This document shows positions 15,789-24,259 of a stretch of DNA of 64,000 nucleotides, in pieces (position 1 is the first letter of the stretch; the number at the start of each line of letters is the position of its first letter). The stretch covers positions 382,280 through 446,279 of the forward strand of contig NZ_JBHYRS010000002.1 of the NCBI RefSeq assembly GCF_047974105.1, read 5' to 3'. The DNA comes from Mitsuokella sp047974105. Its GTDB lineage: Bacteria; Bacillota; Negativicutes; Selenomonadales; Selenomonadaceae. Position numbers and translations under genes: made by a program. The notes below the pieces were generated by a model, which was given only the letters and a program-made list of their open reading frames with translations, did no database searches and was not told the DNA's origin.

Positions 15789-17687
15789 TTATTCGAAGCC
15801 CAGCAGGCGGCCGATCTGGTAGACGAGCAGCGAAACAAACCAGGCGATGGCGAACATATAGAAGGCCGAGAATGCCACCCATTTCCAGCCGCCGGCTTCT
15901 TTCTTGATCGTGCCGAGTGCCGTGACACAGGGTGTGTAAAGCTGCGAGAAGACCATGAAGGCAAAGGCCGAAAGGCTCGTGAAGGCCGTGGCCATGCCCG
16001 TCTGCATCATCGTCGAAGCCGTATCGGCTGCATCTTCTGCTTCGGTCGAAACATCGCCGGCACCATAGAGAATACCGATGGTCGCGACAACCGTCTCTTT
16101 GGCCATGATGCCGGAGAGAACAGCTGCGCCGGCTTCCCAAGTGTTGAAGCCCTGGAAGACGAAGAGATTCGACATCCAGCTGCCGATCGTGGCGAGGATG
16201 GAATCTTCAATCTCGCACGGACCGCTGAAGTTGTAGTTGGACATAACCCAGAGCAGGACGGAAGCGGCAAAGATAATCGTACCGGCTTTGACGAGGTAGC
16301 CCTTGCCTTTATCCCAAGTCTCGAGGAGAACCGTCTTCATATCCGGCACGCGGTACGGCGGCAGTTCGAGCAGGAACGTCGAGCCCTTGTCCTTAAAGAC
16401 CGTCTTGCCGAGGCATTTCGCGACGACAATGGCCATGACCATGCCGATGACGTACATTGCGAAGACGACGTTGGCCGCATTATCCGGGAAAAACATCGCG
16501 GCGAACAGGGCCATGATCGGCAGCTTCGCACCGCAGGTCAAAAACGGCGTGACGAGGATGGAAATCATACGGTCCTTCTCGGAATCGAGGGCACGCGCAC
16601 CCATGATGGCCGGTACACCGCAGCCAAAGCCCATCATCAGCGGCATGACGCCTTTGCCCGTCAGGCCGCAGCGGCGCATGATCGGGTCCATGATGAAGGC
16701 GATGCGGGCCATGTAGCCCGTGCCGTCAAGGAAGGACAGGCAGAAGAACAGGACAAAAATCAGCGGTACGAACGTCAGGACGGCACCGACACCGGAGATG
16801 ATGCCATCGCAGACGAGCGAGACCATCCAGTCAGCCACACCGGCATACGTGAGGAAGTCCGTCATGAAATCAACAAAATCCGTATTGATAGCATCGTCGA
16901 GGAAATCGGCGATTGGCTGGCCGATCCACGTGAACGTGATCTGGAAGACCGCATAGAGGATCAGCAGGAAAATCGGCAGGGCGAGGAAGCCGTTGGCAAG
17001 ATAATGGTCAATCTTTTCGGAGGTGGACTGGCCGACATTGCCCATGTCGACGGCCTGTGCCATGATTTTATCAATCAGAGCATAGCGTGCCTCGATGATG
17101 GCCTCGTCTTTTTCGTTCTCGGATTTGCTGCTGGCCTTGATGGCATTGACCTTATCGATGTGCTCCTGCACCTGCGGGCTCACATGATAGTTGGCCATGA
17201 CCGTGCTCGTGAAGACATCGAGCAGCTTCTTCGTGCTCTTGCTGCTGCGGCCGACGGTCTCGACGACCGGCATGCCAATGGCCTCTTCGAGCTTCTTCGT
17301 GTCGATCTTGATGCCGCGGCGCTTGGCGTCATCCTGCATGTTGAGGTCGATGAGAAGCGGAATGCCCTGCTCTAAGAGCTGCACCGTCAAAAAGAGGTTG
17401 CGCTCGATGTTGGAGCTGTCGACAACGTCCATGACGAGGTCGAGTTTGTTGTTCATGAGGTAATCAATGACGATTTTCTCTTCCGGGCTGCGTGCGTTGA
17501 CGCTGTACGTGCCCGGCAGGTCGACAATCGAAATCGCACGGTCTTTATACCGCGTATAGCCGACTTTCTTGTCGACCGTGACGCCCGGCCAGTTGCCGAT
17601 TTTCTGGCGTGCGCCCGTGAGTTCATTGAAAATAGTGGATTTACCGGTATTCGGATTGCCGGTCAATGCTACTGCTAATGTTGACAT
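15789..17687 (-). CDS. feoB: Ferrous iron transporter FeoB
   Basis: 632 residues from ATG 17687. The N-terminal G domain holds G1 GNPNTGKST (10-18), the G3 motif DLPGTYS and G4 NMQD; a helical spacer domain follows, then about 8-9 membrane segments with two Gate repeats (GCGVPAIMGAR, TCGAKLPIMA). It moves Fe(II) across the inner membrane, gated by GTP. AAAGGAGA lies 14 bases before the start, which is long. The order feoA-feoB-Cys-rich protein is one operon. The protein is shorter than E. coli FeoB (773) but typical for Firmicute forms. Confidence 0.96.
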   Translation of the reverse strand: MSTLAVALTGNPNTGKSTIFNELTGARQKIGNWPGVTVDKKVGYTRYKDRAISIVDLPGTYSVNARSPEEKIVIDYLMNNKLDLVMDVVDSSNIERNLFLTVQLLEQGIPLLIDLNMQDDAKRRGIKIDTKKLEEAIGMPVVETVGRSSKSTKKLLDVFTSTVMANYHVSPQVQEHIDKVNAIKASSKSENEKDEAIIEARYALIDKIMAQAVDMGNVGQSTSEKIDHYLANGFLALPIFLLILYAVFQITFTWIGQPIADFLDDAINTDFVDFMTDFLTYAGVADWMVSLVCDGIISGVGAVLTFVPLIFVLFFCLSFLDGTGYMARIAFIMDPIMRRCGLTGKGVMPLMMGFGCGVPAIMGARALDSEKDRMISILVTPFLTCGAKLPIMALFAAMFFPDNAANVVFAMYVIGMVMAIVVAKCLGKTVFKDKGSTFLLELPPYRVPDMKTVLLETWDKGKGYLVKAGTIIFAASVLLWVMSNYNFSGPCEIEDSILATIGSWMSNLFVFQGFNTWEAGAAVLSGIMAKETVVATIGILYGAGDVSTEAEDAADTASTMMQTGMATAFTSLSAFAFMVFSQLYTPCVTALGTIKKEAGGWKWVAFSAFYMFAIAWFVSLLVYQIGRLLGFE

Positions 17688-17769
17688 AAGTAAAAAATAC
17701 GTCTCCTTTCGCTGCTTTTGTCTTTTGTGCCAAAAGATAAGCCTTGCTGCTTTGTACCGTATCCAGTGG

Positions 17770-17994
17770 TCAGCCGACCTGCTGAACTTCAATATTTTCG
17801 GCATCGGCCTTGCGCAGGGCAAGGTTGTACGAACGAACGCCGATGGCGATAGGATCGCCGAGTGGAGCAGAACGCAGTACTTTGACTTTTGTGCCCGGAA
17901 TCAGGCCCATCGTCATCATGCGCTGTTTCAGATCCGATTCATTGATCTTGACGATCTTCAGCGTCATGCCGGTTTTCCCGTCTTTCAGTGTCAA
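17770..17994 (-). CDS. feoA: Ferrous iron transport protein A
   Basis: 74 residues, SH3-like FeoA domain (LKQRMMTMGLIPGTKVKVLR, then DPIAIGV). It is a small cytosolic partner of FeoB. Translation most likely begins at TTG 17994, nine bases after a perfect AGGAGG; the first in-frame ATG is nine codons later and would remove part of the first strand. It lies 82 bases upstream of feoB and is driven by a strong promoter that overlaps palindromic sites. Confidence 0.94.
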   Translation of the reverse strand: MTLKDGKTGMTLKIVKINESDLKQRMMTMGLIPGTKVKVLRSAPLGDPIAIGVRSYNLALRKADAENIEVQQVG

Positions 17995-18024
17995 ATCAAA
18001 ACGCCTCCTGAACGAATAAACATG

Positions 18025-18080
18025 ATAATGAGATTATTTCTTATGTGACTATGATAGCTTATCTCATTCTCAGATGTCAA
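18025..18080 (-). promoter_or_regulatory. feo promoter with two candidate operator palindromes
   Basis: On the minus strand TTGACA (18080-18075), an 18-base spacer and TATCAT (18056-18051) form a strong promoter. The palindrome GATAAGCTATC (18063-18053) covers the -10 box, and ATAATCTCATTAT (18037-18025) lies in the leader. Both resemble metal-dependent repressor sites (Fur or DtxR type), which would fit iron repression of feo; the regulator is inferred, not seen. Confidence 0.65.
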
Positions 18081-18213
18081 GACAATTAGCCACTTTTTTG
18101 ATAAAAAATTTCAATCGCATTATAAAATTGAACATTTTCATACAGATAAATAAAAAATGTATTCTGTTTTTCTATTTTTTCCTATCTTTTCACCGCGCTG
18201 TACTATGCTGCCA

Positions 18214-18250
18214 ATAAAAAAAGGGGCTTCCGCAAAGACACGGAAAACCC
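18214..18250 (-). terminator. Terminator after the cbiL/ABC uptake operon
   Basis: Minus-strand GGGTTTTCCG and CGGAAGCCCC form a hairpin with one mismatch and one G-T pair, followed by seven T. It sits directly after the ATPase stop. Confidence 0.78.
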
Positions 18251-18257
18251 TAAAAGT

Positions 18258-19073
18258 TCATTTCAAAAAAGGCTTCTTTTTATTTTTCATCGTATCGACC
18301 AATCCAGTCGGCGAGAGCACGGTATGCCCCTGCTCATTCACGAAACGCTCTGCCCGGACGCCAAATACATCGGCGAGCAGTCCGACCGAGATGACTTTGT
18401 CAGGCCTGCCCTGACTGACGACACGGTGATTCGCCAGCACGACTGCCTCATCGGCGTACTGCAGGGCGTGGTTGATGTCGTGCAGCACCATGATGACCGT
18501 CATGCCATAGCGTTCATTGACTTCCCGGATGATCTGCATGACCTCAAGCTGATGCGCAATGTCAAGATACGTCGTCGGCTCGTCGAGCAGCAAAATCTCA
18601 GGCTGCTGCGCGAGGGCCATCGCGAGAAAAGCGCGCTGACGCTCGCCGCCTGAAAGGGACGCGACCTGCCGCGATTCAAAATCCTTGACCTGCGTGACTT
18701 TCATGGCCCACTCCACGGCCTTGCGGTCGTCTTGGGGATTCCCCGCGCGGAAGTACGAGCGGTACGGGAAACGGCCATAATCCACAAGGCGCCTTACCGT
18801 CGTATCCGGCGGTGCCGCAGCGCCCTGAGGCAGCACGGCAAGATTTTGTGCCAGTTTCTGCCGCCCGATGGCCTGAATATCCTGGTCATCGAGCAGGATT
18901 TTTCCCTGTGATGGCTTAATGAGACCCGCAAGCAGGCGCAGCAGTGTCGACTTGCCCGCCCCGTTCGGCCCGATAATGGCCGTGCGCTTCCCTTCGGGAA
19001 ACGTCAGGGAAATATCCCTGAGAATCTCCTTCCCTTCTATCTGATACGAAAGATGCTCTGCCGAAAGTCTCAT
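18258..19073 (-). CDS. ABC transporter ATPase, iron-chelate/cobalamin (FecE/BtuD) family
   Basis: 271 residues. Walker A GPNGAGKST (35-43), Q-loop VLPQG, signature LSGGERQRAF, Walker B ILLLDEPTTYLD and switch His (VLHDINHAL) are all present. It energises uptake by the neighbouring FecCD permease. The start overlaps the permease stop by ATGA. The ligand cannot be read from the ATPase; the cbiL gene at the head of the operon makes a corrinoid, heme or cobalt-related ligand more likely than a siderophore. Confidence 0.9.
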   Translation of the reverse strand: MRLSAEHLSYQIEGKEILRDISLTFPEGKRTAIIGPNGAGKSTLLRLLAGLIKPSQGKILLDDQDIQAIGRQKLAQNLAVLPQGAAAPPDTTVRRLVDYGRFPYRSYFRAGNPQDDRKAVEWAMKVTQVKDFESRQVASLSGGERQRAFLAMALAQQPEILLLDEPTTYLDIAHQLEVMQIIREVNERYGMTVIMVLHDINHALQYADEAVVLANHRVVSQGRPDKVISVGLLADVFGVRAERFVNEQGHTVLSPTGLVDTMKNKKKPFLK

Positions 19074-20098
19074 AGCTGCCTCCTCAAAAGGAACAGGAAA
19101 AACGGCGCGCCGAGGGCCGCCATGATGATGCCGACGGGCAGCTCTATGGGCGCAAAGGCCACGCGCGCAAACGTATCGCTGTACATGAGCACGGCTGCAC
19201 CCAAAAGAGCCGAGGCCGGCAGCAGCACGCGGCAGTCGGAACCGACGAGCAGCCTTGCCATATGCGGCACAATGAGCCCGACAAAGCCGAGAAGGCCGAC
19301 GACGGAGACGGCACTGGCCGCGAGCAGAGCCGCGACGGCCGTCAAAAGGAGCCTTGTGAGCTCGACGCGCAGGCCAAGGCTTTTGGCCATCTCATCGCCG
19401 AGCTGCAGGATATTGAGGTGGCGCGCCGCGAGCAGCGCCAAAATGCCGCCCGCGAGCGTATAGGGCCAGAGCATGGCAACATGCGGCCAGCTGCGTGCCG
19501 AAAGGCCGCCGACCATCCACAAAAGAGCGCTGTGCACGCGGTCGCTGTAGAGAATCATCAGGGCCGAAATGCCCGCGCCGAGAAACGCGGAGACAGCCAC
19601 GCCGGCGAGTATAATGCGGATGGGCTGGATGCCGTTTTTCCACGCGAGCAGGTAGATGAGCATGGCCGCACCCATTGCGCCGAGAAACGCCGCCGGCGTG
19701 ACAAGAGCCGTATAAGCAGGAAAAAGCAGCAGGACAATGATGCCCATGAGTCCTGCGCCTGACGAAATACCGATGATGTGAGGATCGGCCAGAGGATTCT
19801 TCATGATGGCCTGCAATATGGCGCCCGAAAGTGCGAGGTCGATGCCGACAAGTGCGGCGACGATGGTGCGCGGCAGCCGGATGTTCATGAGAATCTGCGC
19901 GTGCGTGCCGGCCTGCCCGCCTGCAAGGGCAGACAATATCTCTGCAGCAGGAATCTCTACCGAACCCAGCATAATGCTGACAAGCCCGCCCGTCAAAAAC
20001 AGCACGGCAAAAAGCACAAAACAGATGACAAGTTTCCCTGCCTGCCGCCTTCTGCCTGCTTCTGCCGTCCTTCTCATTTGCGAAATCTCCCTGCTCAC
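19070..20098 (-). CDS. ABC transporter permease, FecCD/BtuC family
   Basis: 342 residues with 9-10 membrane segments. Family landmarks are RLPRTIVAALVGIDLALSGA, NPLADPHIIGISSGAG and GLIVPHMARLLVG. It begins at GTG 20098, which overlaps the binding-protein stop (GTGA), with GGAGG ten bases upstream. The N-terminus has a short basic cytosolic extension (RRTAEAGRRRQ). It forms the channel for the substrate handed over by the lipoprotein encoded upstream. Confidence 0.92.
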   Translation of the reverse strand: MSREISQMRRTAEAGRRRQAGKLVICFVLFAVLFLTGGLVSIMLGSVEIPAAEILSALAGGQAGTHAQILMNIRLPRTIVAALVGIDLALSGAILQAIMKNPLADPHIIGISSGAGLMGIIVLLLFPAYTALVTPAAFLGAMGAAMLIYLLAWKNGIQPIRIILAGVAVSAFLGAGISALMILYSDRVHSALLWMVGGLSARSWPHVAMLWPYTLAGGILALLAARHLNILQLGDEMAKSLGLRVELTRLLLTAVAALLAASAVSVVGLLGFVGLIVPHMARLLVGSDCRVLLPASALLGAAVLMYSDTFARVAFAPIELPVGIIMAALGAPFFLFLLRRQL

Positions 20099-21072
20099 TT
20101 ATTGAAGGCCTCCGGATAGAGGCATTTGGCCATCGTTTCAACGGCTTCCGGATAGTGGATGCCCGGACTCAGCAAAAAGAGGTCCTGCGGCAGATAGTAG
20201 ACGCGGCCGTTTTTGACAGCTTCGACTGTCTGCCAAGCCGGATTTTCCTGCATCGTCTTATCCATGCCGGCTTTGGCCTCTTCGATTTTGCCCATGCTCG
20301 TCACGAAGATGACTTCCGGATTCTGCTCGACGAGCGTTTCCATACTGTAGGGCGCGGCGTCCGGATTTTTCTCAAGCGGCGTCATGCCCGAGGCGACATT
20401 GTCCCAGCCGAGCATTTTGGCCGTGCAGCCGGCAATGCTGCCATCGAGCTGTATGGTCAGGCCTTGATTCGTGCTGTGAATAATCGAAACGCGGTGTTTG
20501 TCGGCAGGAATCTTCGCCTTGATATCCGCAATCTTCTGGTCCATCGAAGCGATGAGGTCCTCGCCCTTCTGCTCTTCGCCCGTAATCTTGGCCATGGCGC
20601 GAATTTCATCCTTGACGTCGTCGTAGCTCTTCATGTCGAGCACGACGGTCTTGATGCCGTTTTCTTCCAATGTATTGACGAGCTTCTCGTTCATGCCTTT
20701 GTTGACGATGACGAGGTCCGGTTCACACGCGAGCACTTTCTCGACATCAATCTGGTAGACTTTGCCGACGCTCATTTTGTCTTTGGCATAGTCCGGCATC
20801 TTCGTCTTGGAGTCCGGCCGTCCGACGACGTCGCCGCCGACTTCATGCAAGGGCTCGAGAAACGAGGCCGAAGTCACGACGATGCGCTCCGGCTTTTTTG
20901 CAAGCACGACATCGCGGCCCATGGCATCGTGAATGACGGCAAAATGTTCCTGACTGGCTGTGCCTGAGCCCTGCGAGGTATTCTGCTGACTGCCGCAGCC
21001 TGCAAAAGACACGAGCAGTAAAAGCAGCATACTGATACTTGTGAGACATTTCAACATGGCTGTCCGTCTCAT
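20095..21072 (-). CDS. ABC transporter substrate-binding lipoprotein (FecB/BtuF-like)
   Basis: 325 residues. A lipoprotein signal ends at a lipobox FAGC (Cys near 26), followed by a Ser/Gln-rich linker and a periplasmic-binding fold of class III (RIVVTSASFLEPLHEVGGDVVG; EPDLVIVNKG; NPEVIFVTSMG). In diderm Firmicutes it would sit on the outer face of the inner membrane. The gene follows cbiL by 19 bases and overlaps the permease gene. It should bind an iron chelate, heme or corrinoid; the family does not allow a finer call. Confidence 0.9.
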   Translation of the reverse strand: MRRTAMLKCLTSISMLLLLLVSFAGCGSQQNTSQGSGTASQEHFAVIHDAMGRDVVLAKKPERIVVTSASFLEPLHEVGGDVVGRPDSKTKMPDYAKDKMSVGKVYQIDVEKVLACEPDLVIVNKGMNEKLVNTLEENGIKTVVLDMKSYDDVKDEIRAMAKITGEEQKGEDLIASMDQKIADIKAKIPADKHRVSIIHSTNQGLTIQLDGSIAGCTAKMLGWDNVASGMTPLEKNPDAAPYSMETLVEQNPEVIFVTSMGKIEEAKAGMDKTMQENPAWQTVEAVKNGRVYYLPQDLFLLSPGIHYPEAVETMAKCLYPEAFNK

Positions 21073-21091
21073 GATAATCCTCCTTCAGCTC

Positions 21092-21820
21092 TCATGCTTT
21101 ATCTTCATCCTGCTGCGAAACGTTTCGCCGCGTCAGGATGGTCGAGAGATAGTTGAGTTTTTCGTCCTGATGATGTTCAAGGCTGTGCAGCACGCGTTCG
21201 CCGTCAAGGCCGGCGCGGCTCACAAGCACGGCATGTTCAAGCAGGTCCTGTCCTTTGAGCATCCCTACGACATCCTTAAAGTTCTTATAGACCTTCATCA
21301 GGACCACATTATCGGAGACAGCCATGGCCTGTTGGATTTTTTCCGGCTTGGCTGTAGCGGGAATGATGGAAAGGATATCATTCCCTTCGACAATCGGCAC
21401 ACCGCTTTTGCTCGCAATCGCCGCAAAGGCCGGCACGCCCGGAATCGTCTCAATCTGGACATCTTCGTGTTCCAGCAGACGATAAACGTAAATATACGTA
21501 CTGAAAAACATCGGGTCGCCAAGGGTCAAAAACGCCACATTTTTGCCCTGATGCAAAAGCGCTAGAATCTCTGCCTTATTGTGTTCCCAAGCTCCCGTAT
21601 CCTCAGCGAAATCCCGGACCATCGGAAATACCTGATAGACAATCTCGATGTCCTCTTTCAGATAGGGCCGCGCAATCGAGAGCGCCACACTGCCGTCCTT
21701 TTTCTCCGTCTTCGGTGCAATCAGCACATCTGCCTGACGGATGGCCTTGATGGCCTTGACGGTCAAAAGCTCCGGGTCGCCCGGTCCGACGCCAATACCA
21801 AAAAAAATCCCGTTCGTCAT
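21092..21820 (-). CDS. cbiL: Precorrin-2 / cobalt-factor II C20-methyltransferase
   Basis: 242 residues of the SAM-dependent tetrapyrrole methylase family. The N-terminus FFGIGVGPGDPELLTVKA and the internal LTLGDPMFFSTY, VPAFAAIASKSGVP and VLMKVYKN match CbiL/CobI. It adds the C20 methyl group in corrin ring synthesis. It is the first gene of an operon followed by a BtuF/FecB-type uptake system, and AGGAGGATATTTGCG precedes the ATG. The usual cbi neighbours are missing here apart from cbiK 270 bases away in a separate transcript, so the cobalamin pathway is split in this genome. Confidence 0.9.
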   Translation of the reverse strand: MTNGIFFGIGVGPGDPELLTVKAIKAIRQADVLIAPKTEKKDGSVALSIARPYLKEDIEIVYQVFPMVRDFAEDTGAWEHNKAEILALLHQGKNVAFLTLGDPMFFSTYIYVYRLLEHEDVQIETIPGVPAFAAIASKSGVPIVEGNDILSIIPATAKPEKIQQAMAVSDNVVLMKVYKNFKDVVGMLKGQDLLEHAVLVSRAGLDGERVLHSLEHHQDEKLNYLSTILTRRNVSQQDEDKA

Positions 21821-21880
21821 CGCAAATATCCTCCTAACATGTCAACCAGTCCTTTCTATAGACCAAATAAGAAACTATAC

Positions 21881-21933
21881 GCCTGCAGGGGCAGGCTCTT
21901 TTTCATCGTACCCTTTTCCAAAAAGACTGTCAA
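21881..21933 (-). promoter_or_regulatory. Promoter of the cbiL/ABC operon with a leader hairpin
   Basis: Minus-strand TTGACA (21933-21928), a 17-base spacer and TACGAT (21910-21905) form a good promoter. Just inside the transcript a perfect GCCTGC / GCAGGC hairpin with a 4-base loop lies at 21881-21896. No B12-box or cobalamin riboswitch was found in the leader. Confidence 0.75.
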
Positions 21934-22003
21934 TAAAAACAGCACAGGCTTTCTCCCCGCCCTGCCATGAATTTTTCTTCCCTTGCTGTAATGCCGTAAA
22001 TAG

Positions 22004-22040
22004 AAAAGGCCCTGCACCCGTAATTGGATGCAGGACCTTC
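22004..22040 (-). terminator. Terminator after cbiK
   Basis: Stem AAGG-CCTGCA / TGCAGG-CCTT around a short loop, followed by TTTTC on the minus strand. It lies about 45 bases past the cbiK stop. Confidence 0.8.
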
Positions 22041-22085
22041 TATCATAAGAACATCACCATGAAGTTTTGTTGTCTCGCTTGCGAA

Positions 22086-22862
22086 TTATCCAAGGAGTCT
22101 TCTTGCCTTGTCGATGTAAATTGCACGGAAATACGGCGACTCGCCGAGTCCCTGCACGATGGTGCTGACGGCAAAGCCGGCCTGCGTAAGGCGGGACTTC
22201 CATGAAGTCTCGTCCTCGCCGGCCAAATCCCGTTCGACATGCATGCCGGCCGTCAGCAGCAGCGGTGCCAGGAGAACTTTTTGGGCTCTGCGGGCCTGCA
22301 GTCTCTTCAGCACCATCGCAAAGTCCGGCGTGTCCGTCGATTCGAGCACGCCGACGTGGATGGGCAGTCCCTGCGCGTCGATTTCCCGCTGCAGGCGCTC
22401 GTAGACGGGATTGTGCCGGTGCGGCGAACCGTGTCCGAGGAGCACGAGGTCCGTGCCGCGCGGCAGAAAGATGCTTTGGCAGATGGCCAAGAGATTTTTG
22501 GCGTAATCTTCTTCGCGTGCAAAGGCAGGCTCCCCGACGGTGAGGCGCTTGAAGCGGTCCTTGTAGGACGGCACGACGGCGAGGACTTTTTGCTCATATT
22601 CCTCCCCCGGCGTCATATACGTCGGCTGCACGAGCACCTCTTCCATGCCTTCTTCCGCGAGGCGTTCAAGGGCTTCTGTAAGCGAATCGATATGAATGCC
22701 GCGTTTTGCAAGGGCTTTGCGGATAAAGACGGACGTATAGGCCTGACAAATGACAGCTTCTGGAAATTCCGCCTTAAAGTCCTCTGCAAGGGCATCGAGC
22801 GTAAGCCGGCGCGAATCATCGTGAGACGCGCCAAAGCTCACGAGCAGAACAGCGCGTTTCAT
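22086..22862 (-). CDS. cbiK: Anaerobic sirohydrochlorin cobaltochelatase
   Basis: 258 residues, the size of Salmonella CbiK. The two metal-channel histidines align as H144 (LLGHGSPHRHNP) and H208 (AGMHVERDLAG). It inserts Co(II) into sirohydrochlorin at the start of anaerobic cobalamin synthesis. The gene begins five bases after the glmM stop, so it appears to be the tail of the cdaA-cdaR-FAD-glmM run. No signal peptide is seen, so this is the cytosolic form rather than the heme-associated periplasmic form. Confidence 0.92.
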   Translation of the reverse strand: MKRAVLLVSFGASHDDSRRLTLDALAEDFKAEFPEAVICQAYTSVFIRKALAKRGIHIDSLTEALERLAEEGMEEVLVQPTYMTPGEEYEQKVLAVVPSYKDRFKRLTVGEPAFAREEDYAKNLLAICQSIFLPRGTDLVLLGHGSPHRHNPVYERLQREIDAQGLPIHVGVLESTDTPDFAMVLKRLQARRAQKVLLAPLLLTAGMHVERDLAGEDETSWKSRLTQAGFAVSTIVQGLGESPYFRAIYIDKARRLLG

Positions 22863-22867
22863 ACACC

Positions 22868-24217
22868 TCAGCCCTGTTCCTTCTTGACGACGTCGGCGAT
22901 GGCATGGCAGATGCGGTCAAGCTGTTCCTGATCCGGACCTTCAGCCATGACGCGGATCAGAGGCTCCGTTCCCGAAGGACGCACGAGGATGCGGCCGTTC
23001 TCGCCGAGTTCCTTATCGCCCTCGGCAATGGCCTTTTTGATGGCCTCGTTCTCTTCCCAGCCTTCCTTCGTCGCGACTTTGACGTTGACGAGCAGCTGAG
23101 GATACGTCGTCATCAGGGCCGTGAGGTCCGAAGCCTTGCGGCCGCTGCGCTTCAGCGAGGAAAGGACCTGCAGGGCCGTGATGAGGCCGTCGCCCGTCGT
23201 GGAGAAGTCCGTGAAAATGATGTGGCCGGACTGTTCGCCGCCAATTTTATAGCCGTTCTTCAGCATGTTCTCGAGGACGTAGCGGTCGCCGACTTTCGTG
23301 ATTTCAGCGCGGCCGCCGGCCTTTTTGATGGCCTGATGGAAGCCGATGTTGGCCATGACCGTCGTGACGACCGTATTATAAGGAAGCTTGCCTTCCTTCA
23401 TCATATCCATCGCGCACATGACGAGGATGTGGTCGCCGTCGATGACCTGACCCTTTTCGTCGACGCAGAGGCAGCGGTCGGCGTCGCCGTCATGCGCAAT
23501 GCCGAAGTCCGCATGATTCTCGAGGACGGCTTTCTGCAGCGACTCAAGATGCGTCGAGCCGCAGCCGTCGTTGATGTTCGTGCCGTTCGGCAGCGCATGA
23601 ATGACCTTGACGTTCGCACCGAGATGGCGCAGGATTTTCGGCATGGCCTCGTAGGCAGCACCGTTCGCGCAGTCGAGCACGACCTTGACGCCGTCGAAAC
23701 GTTCCTTGCAGGTCGAAAGCACGAATTCCATATACTGGTTCAGAAGGTCCGTGCGGTATTCGATATGGCCGATATGAGCGCCGGACGGACGTGCGAAGTT
23801 GTCATCCGTCTCAAGCTGGTGCACGATGGCCTCGAGCTCGTCCTCAACGGAGTCCGGCAGTTTGTAGCCGTCGCCGCCGAAGAATTTGATGCCGTTGTCG
23901 TGGAACGGATTGTGCGAAGCCGAGATGACGATGCCGGCTTTGGCCTTGTGCTTGCGTGCAAGATACGCAATGGCCGGCGTCGGGATGATGCCGGCGAGCA
24001 TGGCACGGCCGCCTGCCGAGCAGATGCCGGCTGTCAGGGCCGACTCAAACATCTCGCCCGAAATGCGCGTATCGCGGCCGATGATGATGAGCGGCTGTTC
24101 GTCGGACTCTTTGCCAAAATAAAGCGTAGCGGCACGGCCGAGGCGGTAAGCCATCTCCGGCAGCAGCGTGACATTTGCCTCGCCGCGGACACCGTCTGTA
24201 CCAAATAATCTTGCCAT
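22868..24217 (-). CDS. glmM: Phosphoglucosamine mutase
   Basis: 449 residues from ATG 24217 (AGGGGGA upstream); an ATG eight codons earlier lacks a ribosome site. It converts glucosamine 6-phosphate to glucosamine 1-phosphate for UDP-GlcNAc. Active-site serine S101 is in VISASHNPFHDNG, the metal loop is DGDADRCL and the sugar-binding GEQSGHII is present. It lies 42 bases after the FAD oxidoreductase gene. Its usual Firmicute neighbours cdaA and cdaR are two genes upstream, which supports joint control of wall precursor flow and c-di-AMP. Confidence 0.97.
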   Translation of the reverse strand: MARLFGTDGVRGEANVTLLPEMAYRLGRAATLYFGKESDEQPLIIIGRDTRISGEMFESALTAGICSAGGRAMLAGIIPTPAIAYLARKHKAKAGIVISASHNPFHDNGIKFFGGDGYKLPDSVEDELEAIVHQLETDDNFARPSGAHIGHIEYRTDLLNQYMEFVLSTCKERFDGVKVVLDCANGAAYEAMPKILRHLGANVKVIHALPNGTNINDGCGSTHLESLQKAVLENHADFGIAHDGDADRCLCVDEKGQVIDGDHILVMCAMDMMKEGKLPYNTVVTTVMANIGFHQAIKKAGGRAEITKVGDRYVLENMLKNGYKIGGEQSGHIIFTDFSTTGDGLITALQVLSSLKRSGRKASDLTALMTTYPQLLVNVKVATKEGWEENEAIKKAIAEGDKELGENGRILVRPSGTEPLIRVMAEGPDQEQLDRICHAIADVVKKEQG

Positions 24218-24259
24218 AATTCTTTCCCCCTGAGGTTTCAATTTTCGTTTTACAAAACT

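Noticed and set aside
15702..17375. A 557-codon plus-strand open frame opposite feoB
   Set aside because: Its protein is Asp/His/Arg-rich nonsense typical of the reverse strand of GC-rich membrane protein genes, while the minus strand has all FeoB motifs.
21821..21960. Cobalamin riboswitch in the cbiL leader
   Set aside because: No B12-box or the long conserved core was found; only a 6-base hairpin is present.
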